64,000 bases of DNA, taken from positions 1 to 64,000 of the forward strand of contig JAJFLU010000020.1 of assembly GCA_021772515.1 (NCBI GenBank), given 5' to 3'. Source of the stretch: Opitutales bacterium (GTDB lineage: Bacteria > Verrucomicrobiota > Verrucomicrobiia > Opitutales > UBA2987). The position numbers and the translations under genes were made by a program. Every line of letters starts with the position of its first letter. Position 1 is the first letter of the stretch. Positions 1-8,656 of the stretch are shown here, piece after piece. The notes beneath the pieces were generated by a model that saw nothing but the letters and a program-made list of their open reading frames with translations, was not told the origin of the DNA and did no database searches.

Positions 1-74
1 ATCGCTTCCAAGGCCACTGGGGCTTTAAACTCAGCACTGTATTGTCTTCTCTTTCGTGATTTAATAACATTCAT
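1..74 (-). CDS. IS3-family transposase OrfA, N-terminal fragment (truncated by window edge)
   Basis: Read on the minus strand from the ATG at 74, the 24 visible codons contain RKRRQYSAEFKA followed by VALEA. This is the hallmark start of the IS3/IS911 OrfA helix-turn-helix protein, which binds the element's inverted repeats. The family has KRRxYSxEFKxxxVxxA at this position. The reading frame is open to the window edge, so the gene probably continues. It is too short here to tell an intact copy from a remnant. Confidence 0.65.
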   Translation of the reverse strand, partial: MNVIKSRKRRQYSAEFKAPVALEA

Positions 75-139
75 AGGTTAGTGGATTTAGTGGTTCAAGA
101 CCACCTTATTCCACTGTCCAGTTTTCCCCGTCCATTTCA
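1..139 (-). mobile_element. IS3-family insertion sequence, left end only
   Basis: The element runs off the left edge of the window. On the minus strand it begins at about 139 with a 27-bp stretch (139 down to 113) that starts TGAAATGG and ends CTGGACAGT. This resembles IS3-family terminal inverted repeats, which start TGA and carry a TGGACA near the inner end. A transposase OrfA start follows at 74. The other end, the target duplication and OrfB lie outside the window, so completeness cannot be judged. The identification rests mainly on the OrfA N-terminus. Confidence 0.6.
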
Positions 140-278
140 CAACGTAGCCCATCGATTCTCTGCGACACAGAGCTTAGTTTTTAACCTCAAATCCTATTGA
201 AACACTTCATTACAATAGATTTGCAACATTCGATAAATTTGAGCTAATTTTAACAACCATCACAACCGGAAGTAAATT

Positions 279-701
279 ATGACGAATGTATCGATGAAAA
301 CCATTATCAATGCCTCCGCCGATGCGGTTTGGGAAACCATCAGCGATTTCAATGGGTTGCCTAATTATGCTGAGGCGGTGGTGGAAAGCCGTATGGAAGG
401 CGAGGGGGTGGGAGCGGTCCGCACCTTTTCTCTGGCCGATGGAACCGTTATTGTTGAGGAGTTGCTCAAGTTTGATAGCGAGGCTCGCACTTTGACCTAT
501 TCCATTTTGGAATCGCCGTTGCCGATGGATAACTACGTGTCCACCATGAAATTAGCCGATGCCGGGGAGGGCGCCTGTGAACTGCATTGGCATTCCGATT
601 TCGATATCAAGGAGGGGTCAACCGAGGAAGAGGGTGTCGCCGTCGTGAGGGGTGTTTACTCGATGGGTTTTGATGGGCTGAAAAAACTTCACGAGGGCTG
701 A
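279..701 (+). CDS. SRPBCC (polyketide cyclase/START-like) family protein
   Basis: A 140-residue protein with the SRPBCC helix-grip fold pattern. The N-terminal strand (MKTIINASADAVWETISDF) carries the A-x-x-V-W-x-x-I-x-D-F signature of Polyketide_cyc2 proteins. A long C-terminal helix region ends in GLKKLHEG. Such proteins bind hydrophobic ligands in a central cavity, but the ligand cannot be read from sequence. There is no signal peptide, so it is probably cytoplasmic. The ATG at 279 follows a purine-rich CGGAAG stretch. It converges with ilvB, whose stop lies 22 bp away, so the pair are not in one operon. Confidence 0.75.
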   Translation: MTNVSMKTIINASADAVWETISDFNGLPNYAEAVVESRMEGEGVGAVRTFSLADGTVIVEELLKFDSEARTLTYSILESPLPMDNYVSTMKLADAGEGACELHWHSDFDIKEGSTEEEGVAVVRGVYSMGFDGLKKLHEG

Positions 702-722
702 ACCCGGTTTTTTGCCAATTGA

Positions 723-2516
723 TTAAACTTCGGAATGGGTGAGGATTTCCTTGGCTGATTTCCCCTGTTGAATCATGGGTAAGACATGCTCCGTGTAGGG
801 CACGACAAGCTCCAGAACATAGGTGCCGTCGTAGTCGAGCATTTCCCGGATGGCCCCGCGTAAATCCTCGCGTTTGACGACCTGTCGGGCTTTGCAGCCA
901 AAACTTTCCACCATGGAAACGAAGTTCGGATAGAGCGCCTCCAAGTTGTCCGGGGTGCCGATGTTATTGGCATCTCCCAGAATAGTTTGCCCCCTAACGC
1001 CATCGTATAACATATCCTCCCATTGCATGACCATACCGAGGTGCTGGTTGTTCATGAGGATCACCTTAACCGGTATTTTTTCAACAAAGGAAGTGGCCAG
1101 TTCCTGCACATTCATCAGGAATGAGCCGTCGCCGTCGATATCCACCACTGTTTGGTCCGGGCAGGCAACCTTGGCTCCGATGGCCGCCGGGAGGCCAAAC
1201 CCCATCGTGCCCAGACCCAGAGAACTGATGAAACTTCGCGAACGGTGAAACTTGTAAAACTGGGCCGCCCACATTTGGTGCTGCCCGACACCGGTCGTGA
1301 CAATGGCCTCCCCGCCGGTTTCCTCATACAAAATTTCGATGGCCTCCTGTGGCAGAATATGGCGGTTTTTTTCGTAGGAAAAAGGATTTTCCTCCTGCCA
1401 TTCCTTTAATTGAGCGGACCATTTTGAGAGATCGGGGCGATTGAAACCGTTTGCTTTCGCGAGTTCAGCCAGCCGACCGAAGGCATACTTGATATCCGAG
1501 TGGATGGGGTATTTAACCGGTTTGTTTTTCTGGTGCTCGGATTTATCGATGTCGATGTGGACAATCGTTGCATTGGGGGCAAATTTGCTGACAAGGCCGG
1601 TAATGCGGTCGTCAAAACGCGCTCCCGCCACGATCAATAGATCGCTTTCGTAAACGGCAAAGTTTCCGGCCACGGTTCCGTGCATGCCGAACCACCGCAG
1701 GGATTGCGGATGCGATTCGGGAAAGGAGCCCACTCCCATCAAGGTGGTTGTCACGGGCAGCCCGGTGATTTCCGCGAAAGCCTGCAACTCCTCGTGGGCC
1801 TTGCCGGAAATGATGCCCCCGCCGGTATAGAGGACGGGTTGCTTCGATTTTTCGATCAATCCGAGAATGGGCAATAACTCCTCATCGCTGGCCCGGGGTG
1901 AGCTTTGATACCCGCGAATATTCACACTCCCCGGAAAAACAGGCTCGAAAATCTCCTGCTGCACATCTTTGGGAATATCGATGATAACGGGGCCGGGTCT
2001 CCCCGAGTTGGCGAGGTAAAACGCCTCCTTGACGATTTTGGGGAGGTCATCCTTGTCGAGAACCAGATAGCTGTGTTTGACCACGGGCAGGGTCATGCCG
2101 AAAAAGTCCGTTTCCTGAAAAGCGGCCTTGCCGATATTCCACTGATGGACCTGCCCGGTGATGGCGACGAGGGGAATGCTGTCCATAAAGGCATCCGCGA
2201 TGCTGGTGATGAGGTTGGTGGCGCCGGGCCCGCTGGTGGCCATGCAAACGCCGGTTTTACCGGTGGCGCGGGCATAACCGTGGGCCATAAATCCGCCGCC
2301 CTGCTCAAACCGAGGGAGAATCGTGCGGATTTTTTTTGAATGGACCAAAGCCTGATGAAGTTCCAGTGACGCGCCGCCGGGGTAGGCGAATACGACCTCC
2401 ACTCCCTCACGTTCGAGGGCGGCCACTAGGGCTTCGGCGCCTTTCATGGGTGGGCCCGTCTCATCTTGCGGGAAAGTGACGATATTATCCGTTTTTATAC
2501 CGGTAGCTGATTTCAT
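723..2516 (-). CDS. ilvB: acetolactate synthase large (catalytic) subunit
   Basis: A 597-residue ThDP-dependent enzyme that condenses pyruvate with pyruvate or 2-ketobutyrate, the first common step of branched-chain amino-acid synthesis. The N-terminal PYR domain has [10 protein letters not shown] with the conserved ThDP-activating Glu. The central domain binds FAD. The C-terminal PP domain (around residue 460) has [14 protein letters not shown], the GDG...N motif that holds Mg-ThDP. The length is normal for the family. No small regulatory subunit (ilvN) is adjacent: downstream is a convergent SRPBCC gene and upstream a 329-bp leader. That leader contains a candidate Leu-rich peptide, suggesting attenuation. 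The enzyme normally needs IlvN for feedback control, so ilvN is presumably elsewhere. Confidence 0.93.
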   Translation of the reverse strand: MKSATGIKTDNIVTFPQDETGPPMKGAEALVAALEREGVEVVFAYPGGASLELHQALVHSKKIRTILPRFEQGGGFMAHGYARATGKTGVCMATSGPGATNLITSIADAFMDSIPLVAITGQVHQWNIGKAAFQETDFFGMTLPVVKHSYLVLDKDDLPKIVKEAFYLANSGRPGPVIIDIPKDVQQEIFEPVFPGSVNIRGYQSSPRASDEELLPILGLIEKSKQPVLYTGGGIISGKAHEELQAFAEITGLPVTTTLMGVGSFPESHPQSLRWFGMHGTVAGNFAVYESDLLIVAGARFDDRITGLVSKFAPNATIVHIDIDKSEHQKNKPVKYPIHSDIKYAFGRLAELAKANGFNRPDLSKWSAQLKEWQEENPFSYEKNRHILPQEAIEILYEETGGEAIVTTGVGQHQMWAAQFYKFHRSRSFISSLGLGTMGFGLPAAIGAKVACPDQTVVDIDGDGSFLMNVQELATSFVEKIPVKVILMNNQHLGMVMQWEDMLYDGVRGQTILGDANNIGTPDNLEALYPNFVSMVESFGCKARQVVKREDLRGAIREMLDYDGTYVLELVVPYTEHVLPMIQQGKSAKEILTHSEV

Positions 2517-2612
2517 TGGATATTTATTATTTATTTGTTGAGGGATGGTGTATGGGATTCGTTTATTTTGAGGTAGGCAGGCACACGTGTTCCAGTCGGA
2601 AACTGTGAAGTC

Positions 2613-2655
2613 ATCCGGGGCGAAATTTACGATAGATAATTAACGTCGCCCGGAT
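2613..2655 (-). promoter_or_regulatory. stem-loop in the ilvB leader
   Basis: On the minus strand ATCCGGGCGA pairs with TCGCCCCGGAT (one bulged base) across a loop of about 22 nt, just after the leader-peptide stop. No T-tract follows, so it is not a standard intrinsic terminator. It could be an attenuator arm or an RNA-stability element. The pairing is seen in the sequence; the function is inferred. Confidence 0.4.
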
Positions 2656-2659
2656 CAGG

Positions 2660-2704
2660 CTACGGCCACAATAACAGAAATAACAAGGCCGAGGACACCG
2701 CCAT
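2660..2704 (-). CDS. candidate ilvB leader peptide (MAVSSALLFLLLWP)
   Basis: A 14-codon minus-strand ORF lies between ilvB and its divergent neighbour, 144 bp upstream of the ilvB start. Its sequence is MAVSSALLFLLLWP: five Leu and one Val in 14 residues, with Leu in runs of two and three. A GGGAG Shine-Dalgarno-like stretch lies about 9 nt before its ATG. Short regulatory-amino-acid-rich peptides ahead of ilv operons (IvbL, IlvL) control attenuation by ribosome stalling. A stem of CGGCC with GGCCG spans the Leu codons, and a second hairpin follows at 2613-2655. The coding status is inferred from position and composition only. Confidence 0.4.
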   Translation of the reverse strand: MAVSSALLFLLLWP

Positions 2705-2872
2705 TAACCACTCTCCCGGCTTGACCGGAGGCGATTTCCAAAAATATTGGCAACTGGCGTGTATTGTTCATTTATGAATTTTGTTTACCTCAATTCATCG
2801 GTGCTGTCTACTTTTTATTGAAGATATTTTTTAGCCCTGTAGAACTTGAGTGATAAAAGAATCTCAATTATT

Positions 2873-3664
2873 ATGCCGAATTTATTATTTATTGGAGATA
2901 TTGTGGGCCGACCGGGCCGGGATATCGTTTACCATGAACTGCCCCGCCTGCGGGAGGAAATGGACCTCGATTTCGTCGTCGCCAATGCCGAAAACGCCGC
3001 CGGGGGGTCCGGGTTGACGGCCAGAATCGCCGAGGAGCTGCTCGGTTGCGGAGTCGATGCGATCACACTCGGGGATCATGTCTGGGATCAGCGGGGTTTT
3101 GAATCCGACATCGATCGACTGGAGCGTGTATGCCGCCCGGCCAACCTCCCCGAAAATTGCCCTGGGCGGAAGTTTTTAGTGGTCGAGAGGGATGGATTTC
3201 GTCTCGGATTGTTTACCGTTTTGGGCAATCAGTTTATACGCATGATGGCCGACAACCCCTTTCCGGCTGCGGAGGCTGTCATCGACTCCTTGAAAGGTGA
3301 AACGGATGCCATCATGGTGGAAATCCATGCCGAGGCGACCTCGGAAAAAGTGGCCTTTGGGTGGTATCTCGACGGGCGGGTTTGCGCGGTGTTGGGGACG
3401 CATACCCATATCCCCACAGCCGACGCCACCGTTCTCCCGCGAGGCACCGGATATTTGACCGATGCGGGGATGACCGGCCCCTACCAATCTGTGATCGGGC
3501 GTGAAGTGCAGCCCGTGGTGGCCCGTTTTTTGGATGGCATGCCCAGAAAATTTCCGGTGGCCGAGGGGGATGTCCGGCTCTGTGGCGCATTAGTAAAAAT
3601 AAACGCCACAAGCGGCTTCTGCGAATCTATCGAGCAAGTAACCATATTCGCCCCGGAGAACTAA
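2873..3664 (+). CDS. YmdB-family metallophosphoesterase (2',3'-cNMP phosphodiesterase-like)
   Basis: A 263-residue protein of the YmdB/TIGR00282 calcineurin-like family, which hydrolyses 2',3'-cyclic nucleotides and influences biofilm and motility choices in Bacillus. Metal-ligand motifs are in order: [11 protein letters not shown] at the N-terminus, [28 protein letters not shown], and [10 protein letters not shown] with the C-terminal His pair. The length matches the family. I chose ATG 2873 because the family starts [11 protein letters not shown]. An in-frame TTG at 2846 would add nine residues and has no better ribosome binding site. rnpB lies 214 bp downstream on the same strand. Confidence 0.85.
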   Translation: MPNLLFIGDIVGRPGRDIVYHELPRLREEMDLDFVVANAENAAGGSGLTARIAEELLGCGVDAITLGDHVWDQRGFESDIDRLERVCRPANLPENCPGRKFLVVERDGFRLGLFTVLGNQFIRMMADNPFPAAEAVIDSLKGETDAIMVEIHAEATSEKVAFGWYLDGRVCAVLGTHTHIPTADATVLPRGTGYLTDAGMTGPYQSVIGREVQPVVARFLDGMPRKFPVAEGDVRLCGALVKINATSGFCESIEQVTIFAPEN

Positions 3665-3878
3665 CGCGAAATTCTTGCAGCCACAAAAACGCACAAAGGC
3701 TCAAAAAAAGAATTCTGTCTTGTTTGAATGCGTGTTTAGCAGGCTCTCTGCGTGATACTGGTCTTAGAGAAAGACGGAATGATAGAGGGTAGGATTGGGT
3801 GCTGATTCGGGCCTTGCGCTTTGGTTAATTTGGGGGTTTATTGCGGTCTGTTCTTTTTAATAAATTTATAGGAATTAT

Positions 3879-4312
3879 GGGCCGGTTTTTGGGGAGTGCG
3901 CATTCGCCGTGCCTCGTGCATTAATTTGATGCGGGGCGTGGAGGAAAGTCCGGACACCATCGGGCAGGATTCCCCGTGAAAGCGGGGGAGGTTGGGGCGA
4001 AAGTCCCGATCGACGGATAGTGTCACAGAAAATATACCACCTTCGGGGGCTTCGGCTTCCCGGAGGCCAGGGTGAAATGGCGGGGTAAGAGCCCACCGCC
4101 CCGAGGGCGACCGAGGGGGCAGGAAAAACCCAATCCGGTGCAAGGCAAAATAGGGGACCGGGCGGCCCGTCTGTTATGGTCCCGGGTGTGCCGCATCTCC
4201 CGCAAAGGGAGGGCTGGGCAATTTTTTTTGTTCGGCAGATAAATGAATGCCCTTGTCGCCTCCGGGCGGCGGGGAACAGAATCCGGCTTACCCCCTCTTT
4301 GAAAACCGGCCC
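3879..4312 (+). ncRNA. rnpB: RNase P RNA (bacterial type A)
   Basis: This is the catalytic RNA that matures tRNA 5' ends. Conserved blocks are all present in order: GAGGAAAGTCCGGAC near 3941 (P4 5' side), ACAGAAAATATACC near 4024, GGTAAGAGCCCACC near 4083, AATCCGGTGCAAGGCAAA near 4132, and AGATAAATGAATGCC then ACAGAATCCGGCTTAC near 4238-4291 (P4 3' side). The ends were set from an 11-bp P1 helix: GGGCCGGTTTT at 3879-3889 pairs exactly with AAAACCGGCCC at 4302-4312. Length is about 434 nt. Several long minus-strand ORFs overlap the gene but are not supported. Confidence 0.95.
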
Positions 4313-4505
4313 ACCTATTATTTGTGATGCAGGATGCAGGATGGCGGATAGTGAATTTCTGTATTTGTTTATTGACAGGCTGTTGGGGTGGCCACATTTT
4401 CCCCTTTCCTTAATTTTTGGCAACCGCCAGCGACGCTGCAACTCCTTTGCTTTTGCGCTCCGAGACATTCCAGCCCTTGAAAAGAACAGAAACAGGTAAC
4501 TATTT

Positions 4506-4763
4506 ATGGCCAATTTAAAATCTTCGTTGAAAGACATCCGGCGAATCGCCAAAAGCACGGTGCGCAACCGCGGTGTACGCAGCCGGTTGAAATCACTTCA
4601 AAAAAACTTGCAAACCGCAATCGACGGCGGTGAGGACGCGGCATCGACCAAAGAGGCGGCCACAGCCTATATTTCGGCATTGGACAAAGCGGCCAAGCGG
4701 AATATTATCCACCCGAACAAGGCGAGTCGGCACAAGTCTGCCTGCGCCACCTACCTCAAGTAA
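4506..4763 (+). CDS. rpsT: 30S ribosomal protein S20
   Basis: An 85-residue basic protein starting MANLKSSLKDIRRIAKS, with RNRGVRSRLKS in the first helix and IHPNKASRHKS near the C-terminus. These are diagnostic of bS20, which binds 16S rRNA early in 30S assembly. The length is typical. It sits about 190 bp after rnpB. Confidence 0.96.
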   Translation: MANLKSSLKDIRRIAKSTVRNRGVRSRLKSLQKNLQTAIDGGEDAASTKEAATAYISALDKAAKRNIIHPNKASRHKSACATYLK

Positions 4764-4899
4764 GAAAAAAAACGAAGCAAAGCAAAGGTTTGGCTGGCCG
4801 GCATGGGCGGAACACCGTCTCTATTGGGGTTAAAATTTAGTCCGGTGTGTTTGACAAGGCGGCCAAGCATATTTGGCCACTGAACCGAGGGAAGGGATT

Positions 4900-5730
4900 T
4901 TGGATAAGGCGGATAAGTTACCTGTAAAGGAGTATATTGGTTTCCCTGTCCCTCTGTTGGGGGAGCGGCCCTATCGCCTGCCCGTTCTGTATAGGGAGGC
5001 CGGAGTATTGGCGCTCGAAAAACCCGCCGGACTCCTGACCTGCCCGCATGATTGGTATCCGGCCAAACGCAGCATATCGATAGCAGTAAACCAACAGGCC
5101 CGCAGGGGAAAGCCGGAGCTACAACGCCTCGGGGTGGAGAAAATATACCCATTTTATGCCCTTGAGACCGAGGCATCCGGGGTGGCCCTGTTCGCAACAT
5201 CCTCCTCATCTGGCAAATTTTACCGCAACCAGCATGGCTCCGGTGGGATGCGATTCAAGTTTTTGCTCCTTGCCCGGAGCACGAGAAAGGAGAGCGAAAT
5301 CGATTGCCAACTGCCGCTAGCCCGGCATGTGACCAAGGCCCGACTCGAGGTATCGCACCGGCGGGGCAAAAAATCCCAAACAAAATTTACCCTCCAATCA
5401 AGGTGGGGAGCCTTTTCCATGTGGGAGGCGACGACGGTCTATTACCGAGTGCATATGGTGCGCCTGCACTCGGCTGAATCGGGGCTGCCGATCGCGGGTG
5501 ATCAGCATTATGGCTCGATCAGACCGGTTTTCCTGTCACAATTAAAACGTGACTACCGGGTCAACCCCCGGAAGAAGGAACAGCCACTCTACGGCAACCT
5601 ATGCCTGCATTTGGGGGCGGTCGAGTTTACCGATGAAGAAGGTCAGCCACAGGTTGTCCGGGCGGAGTTGCCGAGACCCTGGCAGGTGCTTATCAAGAAA
5701 CTGGAGCAGCACACCGAGGGGGGCACTTGA
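4900..5730 (+). CDS. RluA-family pseudouridine synthase-like protein, altered catalytic motif
   Basis: A protein of about 276 residues with the RluA fold. VLALEKPAGLLTCP matches the family's early NKPAGLxxHP strand. The active-site block is YALETEASGVALFA, where the family has HRLDxxTSGLLLFA. RVHMVRLHSAESGLPIAGDQHYG matches the family's HQIRxHLxxxGxPIxGDxxYG. The universally conserved catalytic Asp is replaced by Glu (codon 5164-5166) and the preceding His-Arg by Tyr-Ala. Activity is therefore doubtful; it may be an RNA-binding paralogue or an unusual synthase. I chose TTG 4900, which has GAGGGA seven bases upstream. An in-frame TTG at 4873 is the alternative. Confidence 0.7.
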   Translation: MDKADKLPVKEYIGFPVPLLGERPYRLPVLYREAGVLALEKPAGLLTCPHDWYPAKRSISIAVNQQARRGKPELQRLGVEKIYPFYALETEASGVALFATSSSSGKFYRNQHGSGGMRFKFLLLARSTRKESEIDCQLPLARHVTKARLEVSHRRGKKSQTKFTLQSRWGAFSMWEATTVYYRVHMVRLHSAESGLPIAGDQHYGSIRPVFLSQLKRDYRVNPRKKEQPLYGNLCLHLGAVEFTDEEGQPQVVRAELPRPWQVLIKKLEQHTEGGT

Positions 5731-5862
5731 TGAAAAGGCAAAAAAAGGCTTTACTCGACGCCGTAAATAGCAATTTTGGTGGCCCTCAACTGCATTTTCA
5801 CGCAATTTAATTGTAAAACGCACCGAATTTTAATCAGAACAGATTGGTCCAGAGCCTTAATT

Positions 5863-5961
5863 ATGGGAAACCTGAGAAAAAAGAGAGCACGCAAAATTTC
5901 CAAGCACAAGCGCCGCAAGCGTATTAAGTCCAACCGCCATAAGAAGCGGACATGGGGTTGA
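5863..5961 (+). CDS. bS22/mS38-type small ribosomal protein (AURKAIP1/COX24 domain)
   Basis: A 32-residue, extremely basic protein starting [19 protein letters not shown] and continuing RIKSNRHKK. The M-G-x-(x)-KKRxxKxxKHKxRKR...K pattern matches short bacterial AURKAIP1/COX24-domain proteins. Mycobacterial bS22 and mitochondrial mS38 are structurally known members that sit in the small subunit near the decoding region. Upstream in-frame codons from 5776 are not part of the family, so ATG 5863 is the likely start. It follows ribosomal and RNA-processing genes (rnpB, rpsT, RluA-like), which fits. Confidence 0.8.
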   Translation: MGNLRKKRARKISKHKRRKRIKSNRHKKRTWG

Positions 5962-6403
5962 TTGACCGTCGGCGCATCAGGCAAAGGCATATTTATCTGC
6001 CAAGTGGAAGCGTGGTCCGCACCAGTAATTCAGGAGGGTTTCCGAAATCCGCGGGATTATCATCTCAATGATATTCCGAGAGGAGAGTATCTGTGTGATC
6101 CCAACCGGTTGAATGAAACTGCAAACTTCGGGCTGAGAGATTGCCATAATGAACGAACCCCCGGAGTCGATAGAGGCTGGTTTACTATCGATCCTGTCTG
6201 GATGCCAAAAACCTGGAAAAGGTAGTAACGCCGGATTATTTTCCAAAATGCCCGGATAGAGGTATTTTTTACTTGAAGTACAACCATTTATATCTATTTT
6301 ACAGGATTGATTTATATTCGGAAAATCAGGCAATACCCTAACAGTCTTACTTTCGACCTCCTTCTCTTGGCAAAAACTATGATTTCCTTTCTCAGTTAAT
6401 CCA
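5962..6403 (+). other. 442-bp intergenic region without a supported gene
   Basis: ORFs of 87 codons (plus, TTG start at 5962) and 164 codons (minus, 5977-6471) are open here. Neither shows a recognisable motif, a good ribosome binding site or a credible composition, and they overlap each other. No tRNA, hairpin terminator or repeat was recognised. It probably carries the promoter of the pil-like operon that starts at 6404. Confidence 0.4.
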
Positions 6404-7456
6404 ATGCTTGCTTCAAAAACCAAGGGGGTATTCATCGAGGTAAGTGAGTTTTCGATTCTTGCTGCCGTCACCTCAAGCCTGAATGCGCCCTATAATATTG
6501 AGAGTCTGCAGGAATGCCCTGTCGATGTAGAGCTTGAGGAGATACAGGAATTTGTGGCCGATTTGGCCGAGATCAAGGCGAGGGGTTATCTGACGGGGCG
6601 CTGTTCGGTATATCCGAAATCACGCTTTGTGCGGCGCACGACACTGGAATCGCCGGCCAAAGCCAAAGATCCGGCCTATTTGGGAGATTTGTTGACGAAC
6701 CAGTTTCGGATCGACCCGGCCAAAAACGGAGTGGCCGTGGTCAACGCCGTCAACGGGACGGAGTTCGATACGGAAAAGAACATGCAGGCGCAGAAGGAAT
6801 TGGTGTTTTGCGGCGCCTCCTCGGAGGAACTGCAAGATATCCAGGATCGTGTGGTCGAGTGGGGAATTTACCCGGAAACACTCGAGATCGGCTCCTTGAC
6901 CGGACTCGGCGGGCTGAAGAACTATCTGGAGTGGAAGAAGATCCGCTATCCGACCCTGGTGCTGGAAATCACGCCGGAGAATTCAAACATTTTTATATTG
7001 AGCAGCAGCCAGATCGATATCGCGCGGCCGATTCCCTATGGATTGACGAGCATGTTTCCGACCATCAAAAGCGAATTGGGGCTCAAGGATGAGGAGTCAG
7101 CCAGGAAGCTGTTTTTCTCCAATACCTTCGATTTTACGGAGATGGGACCGGCTCTGCTTAAAAAAATGCTCAAGGAGCTACAGGCCTCGACCGGATTTTA
7201 TGAGGTGCAGACGGGGCAGACGATCGGGCAGATTTACCTGACATTGCTGCCCACGAATTTTAACTGGATGCACAATACATTATCCCGCGCTCTGGGGGTC
7301 GATATGCTGCATCTGGATTATCCGGGTTGGCTCAATCATATGGGCCTGACGACTGAAGAGGGTGTGCAACTGGAGACCCTGGATAGTCGGTGGCTCGGTT
7401 TATTCAGTCTCATGGGGAATTACAACGAGGAGGAGGATGGCGCTAAGAAAGCCTAA
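6404..7456 (+). CDS. pilM: PilM-like type IV pilus inner-membrane platform ATPase homologue
   Basis: A 350-residue cytoplasmic protein of the PilM/FtsA actin-like fold. It begins ASKTKGVFIEVSE, the phosphate-1-like strand of the family. PilM binds the N-terminal tail of PilN and links the PilNOP inner-membrane ring to the cytoplasmic motor. The call rests on this N-terminus and on the downstream gene order, which is PilN-like, PilO-like, PilP-like, secretin. Sequence divergence from proteobacterial PilM is high, so nucleotide binding cannot be asserted. The next gene starts inside its last 20 bases, suggesting translational coupling. Confidence 0.65.
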   Translation: MLASKTKGVFIEVSEFSILAAVTSSLNAPYNIESLQECPVDVELEEIQEFVADLAEIKARGYLTGRCSVYPKSRFVRRTTLESPAKAKDPAYLGDLLTNQFRIDPAKNGVAVVNAVNGTEFDTEKNMQAQKELVFCGASSEELQDIQDRVVEWGIYPETLEIGSLTGLGGLKNYLEWKKIRYPTLVLEITPENSNIFILSSSQIDIARPIPYGLTSMFPTIKSELGLKDEESARKLFFSNTFDFTEMGPALLKKMLKELQASTGFYEVQTGQTIGQIYLTLLPTNFNWMHNTLSRALGVDMLHLDYPGWLNHMGLTTEEGVQLETLDSRWLGLFSLMGNYNEEEDGAKKA

Positions 7457-8081
7457 AAAAGTTGTTCAGCCCGCCTGGCACCCGAATTTCCGGAATGTGG
7501 ATACATTACCGGATATCAAGGCTATACGGACCGATTTCGTGGTCAACTACGGGATTATACTTCTGGCTGCGGGTCTGTTGGTGTTTTTCCTTAAAAATGA
7601 ATTCTCGATCATGGCGGTGGGTCGTGACATCAATGATTTTGAAACGAAAATCAGCGAAAATACCGGGATCAACAATAACAACCTCAAATTGAGCGGTGAA
7701 TTCGGGGCGCTTTCAAAGGAGCTTACTGAGCTTGCGGATTTTACGAATGTGCCGGTCAAACCCTCCGAGCTTCTCCTCGGTTTTACGGATATCAAGCCAG
7801 ACGAGATGCTTTTGCAGAGCATAAGCTACGCCACCCAGACCGTAAAACTGGAAGGGCGCAAGACGGCTCCGGGGAAGTTGATCAGCATCCGATGCGCAGT
7901 CAATGGGTCTCCGGCTGCCGTCACGCAGTTGGTCACCGAATTTGTCGAAACACTCCAGAATCTTGAGTTAATCCACGATAGTGTGCACAAGGTGGAATTG
8001 CAATCGCTTGTCCGGGATGAAGCTCAGGGACTTTTTAACTGTAGCATACGTATCGAACTGGTGCCCCCTCAAAACAAATGA
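7437..8081 (+). CDS. PilN-like inner-membrane protein
   Basis: A 214-residue single-pass protein. The short cytoplasmic N-terminus (MALRKPKKVVQPAWHP) is the kind of segment that binds PilM. A membrane helix at about 37-55 (VVNYGIILLAAGLLVFFL) is followed by a predicted coiled-coil and a periplasmic ferredoxin-like domain, as in PilN. ATG 7437 lies within the end of pilM and directly follows AGGAGG, which supports coupled translation. An earlier in-frame start at 7362 would add residues without family support. Its stop overlaps the next start by ATGA. Confidence 0.6.
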   Translation: MALRKPKKVVQPAWHPNFRNVDTLPDIKAIRTDFVVNYGIILLAAGLLVFFLKNEFSIMAVGRDINDFETKISENTGINNNNLKLSGEFGALSKELTELADFTNVPVKPSELLLGFTDIKPDEMLLQSISYATQTVKLEGRKTAPGKLISIRCAVNGSPAAVTQLVTEFVETLQNLELIHDSVHKVELQSLVRDEAQGLFNCSIRIELVPPQNK

Positions 8082-8656
8082 ATATCCAGGCCATCATAGC
8101 GAAACTCAAACAATACCCGATTGCCGTGGGGGGCGTGGTATTTATTTTGGTATTTGGCGCGGCCTTTTTTATGCGGAAGTCGAAAGCCCCGGAGTTGGAG
8201 GGAGAACGAGTGAAGCTAGAGAAAAAGTGGCAGGACATAGTAGATAATACCCGTGAGGCGACCGACATTGCCACCCATATGGAAAAGATTTCCGAATATT
8301 CGGCGGAGACACAATCACGCCTCATGGTGCGTGAATCGAAGGCCCTCAATCAGCAGTATTTTTATGGATTGGAAGAAGAAACGGGATTGAGTCTGACACT
8401 GCTTGCCCAGTCCGATGCCCCGCCCCCTCCACGCCCGCCGCCAGGAAAGCCAAATCTCACCCTGTATTCACCCGTTGATTTTTCTGTGAGTGTGACAGGA
8501 ACTTTTTCTGAGGTGCTGGACTTTCTCTATCGGCTTGAAAATGGGAGATATTTTACACGGATCGAGGGATTTTCCACCAGTTCCACCGGTGGCGCGGATA
8601 CCGATCAAATACAAATAAGCCTGAAAATGGACATCTTGGGACAGAAAATAAATTGA
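8078..8656 (+). CDS. PilO-like inner-membrane protein
   Basis: A 192-residue protein with one N-terminal membrane helix (about 15-32, IAVGGVVFILVFGAAFFM), a coiled-coil of about 60 residues, and a C-terminal ferredoxin-like domain with FSEVLDFLYRLENGRYF. This last segment resembles the PilO pattern for one domain half (LxxFLxxLExxxxFxxI). A Pro-rich linker (PPPPRPPPG) sits at about 116-124. PilO pairs with PilN in the periplasmic alignment ring. It overlaps its neighbours on both sides (ATGA and TGATG). Confidence 0.6.
   Translation: MNIQAIIAKLKQYPIAVGGVVFILVFGAAFFMRKSKAPELEGERVKLEKKWQDIVDNTREATDIATHMEKISEYSAETQSRLMVRESKALNQQYFYGLEEETGLSLTLLAQSDAPPPPRPPPGKPNLTLYSPVDFSVSVTGTFSEVLDFLYRLENGRYFTRIEGFSTSSTGGADTDQIQISLKMDILGQKIN

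Noticed and set aside
85..120. tRNA-like T arm (GTGGTTCAAGACCAC)
   Set aside because: The loop fits the T-arm pattern, but no matching acceptor, D or anticodon arms exist upstream. It lies within the IS end.
3841..3869. Promoter for rnpB (TTGCGG, 17-bp spacer, ATTTAT)
   Set aside because: Spacing is right but both boxes match the consensus poorly; I did not list it as a feature.
3838..4567. Minus-strand ORFs of 101-230 codons across the RNase P RNA
   Set aside because: They overlie a well-supported structured RNA with all conserved blocks, have no family motifs and come from RNA sequence constraints.
5730..5810. Small ORF of 26 codons starting at the RluA-like stop (TGATG)
   Set aside because: Too short, no recognisable motif and no conservation evidence; position alone is not enough.
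5977..6471. 164-codon minus-strand ORF upstream of pilM
   Set aside because: It overlaps the start of the pilM-like gene, has no ribosome binding site or motif and an arbitrary composition.
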